Both the position numbers and the translations under genes were made by a program. From contig JABYQS010000074.1 in NCBI GenBank assembly GCA_022592435.1, positions 1-64,000 on the forward strand: a stretch of 64,000 bases of DNA. Reading direction: 5' to 3'. This DNA comes from Cerioporus squamosus. Its lineage: Eukaryota > Basidiomycota > Agaricomycetes > Polyporales > Polyporaceae. Under the pieces are notes generated by a model. The model was not told the origin of the DNA. It worked only from the letters and a program-made list of their open reading frames with translations, and ran no database searches. This document shows positions 63,486 to 64,000 of this stretch, one piece after another (positions within the stretch are counted from its first letter, which is position 1; every line of letters begins with the position of its first letter).

Positions 63486-64000
63486 TCAGATAACCCGCGA
63501 CCTGTTTCCGAACTCCTCGTCCGTCACAATGATAGGATGCGCCTCGGCCAGCGGTGTGGCAGCATGCGGGAACACTCTCTGCGTGAACTCCATCACCTCC
63601 CGGGAGAGATCCGTCCCTCTTGGAAACGCGACCTGCGCCACGTTCAGCTCGCGCAATGGATGAGGAGGCTGTCCATCGGGGTATGCGATGCCCTCCAGCG
63701 CGTCGCCGGTGAGCTCCATCTCCGGGAGGTGCAAAGCGCGGAGGTGTGGACAGTTGCGTGCGAAGTGCACGAGAGACTCTAGGCCCGCGCGCAGCTCCCC
63801 GGCCGTAACGAACTCCAATCGGAAGCTCTCGAGGCTGGGCCACGATTCCGCGAAGGACAGAATGTCTGAAGAGCTGTACGGGAAAAGGAAGCCTTCGAAG
63901 ACCAGTGAGACGTCGCGGAGCTCGTGCAGAGAGAGCAAGGGCTCGACCACGGCGCTGAGGGGACCACCTGTGGGAGTGGGCTTCCGTGGGCCATGGTGGA
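63486..64000 (-). CDS. F-box/LRR-like protein, C-terminal part (cut by window edge)
   Basis: The minus-strand frame is open from about 63975 down to the stop at 63486 and shows leucine-rich-like turns: LLSLHELRDVSLVFEGFLF, SWPSLESFRLEF, FARNCPHLRALHLPEMEL, PLRELNVAQVAFP. This is the repeat pattern of basidiomycete F-box proteins. A CACAG acceptor at about 63971-63967 suggests that the exon starts there and the rest, including the F-box, lies beyond the window. No break is seen in this part, unlike copies A and B. It would act as a substrate receptor of an SCF ubiquitin ligase. Confidence 0.65.
   Translation of the reverse strand, partial: HHGPRKPTPTGGPLSAVVEPLLSLHELRDVSLVFEGFLFPYSSSDILSFAESWPSLESFRLEFVTAGELRAGLESLVHFARNCPHLRALHLPEMELTGDALEGIAYPDGQPPHPLRELNVAQVAFPRGTDLSREVMEFTQRVFPHAATPLAEAHPIIVTDEEFGNRSRVI

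Overview
The window looks like chromosomal DNA of a wood-decay basidiomycete, most likely of the order Polyporales. Its genes are split by many short introns of about 50-70 bp, and it carries families typical of Agaricomycetes: a KDZ transposase with a CxC2 cysteine cluster, a DUF6535 membrane protein, degenerate F-box genes, a microsomal P450, a PriB-like Zn2Cys6 regulator and a secreted SGNH esterase. No statement here rests on a database search. Gene models were built by hand from splice sites, reading-frame phase and family motifs.

Layout. 1-8.6 kb is accessory DNA: the 3' end of a Ty3/gypsy element with its LTR, a repeat-bearing gene with an RNase H1-N/viroplasmin-like C-terminus, an unrecognised small gene and an apparently intact KDZ transposase gene. 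10.5-12.4 kb holds a DUF6535 membrane protein gene (minus). 14.4-20.8 kb holds a long-chain acyl-CoA synthetase (plus) facing an HPC2/ubinuclein histone-chaperone gene (minus), whose first intron is about 1.3 kb and contains duplicated hairpins. 22.2-30.4 kb holds a P450 (plus), tRNA-Ala(CGC) (minus), an SGNH esterase (minus) and a La protein gene (minus). 32.9-36.6 kb holds a Zn2Cys6 regulator (plus). 37-41 kb holds a small possibly mitochondrial protein gene and two broken F-box genes (all minus). 41.9-46.4 kb holds a CHZ1-like H2A.Z chaperone (plus), a peroxisomal acyl-CoA oxidase ending in SKL (minus), U6 snRNA (plus) and a second, identical tRNA-Ala(CGC) (plus). 46.4-50.8 kb has nothing I recognise. 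51.9-54.75 kb holds a GATA regulator with an AreA-type N-terminal region and two GATA fingers (minus). 58.8-59.5 kb holds a decayed short-chain dehydrogenase. 60.9-63.1 kb holds a sugar transporter (plus). The right edge cuts an F-box-like gene (minus).

How the genes relate. There is no clear biosynthetic cluster. The acyl-CoA synthetase and acyl-CoA oxidase catalyse activation and the first oxidation step of peroxisomal fatty-acid breakdown, but they lie about 26 kb apart with unrelated genes between. HPC2 and CHZ1 are both histone chaperones. La and U6 are functionally linked, because La binds 3' oligo(U) ends of Pol III transcripts such as U6 and pre-tRNA, and all of these lie in this window.

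The most unusual signals are: the hairpin pair in the HPC2 intron with a compensatory base-pair change; single-base frame breaks in two otherwise intact regulator genes (PriB-like and GATA); exons as short as 12-28 nt, including one of 12 nt that completes the second GATA finger; perfect 81-bp tandem repeats beside the LTR; and the orphan 5' arm of the KDZ neighbourhood. I did not find a clearly new multi-gene system.
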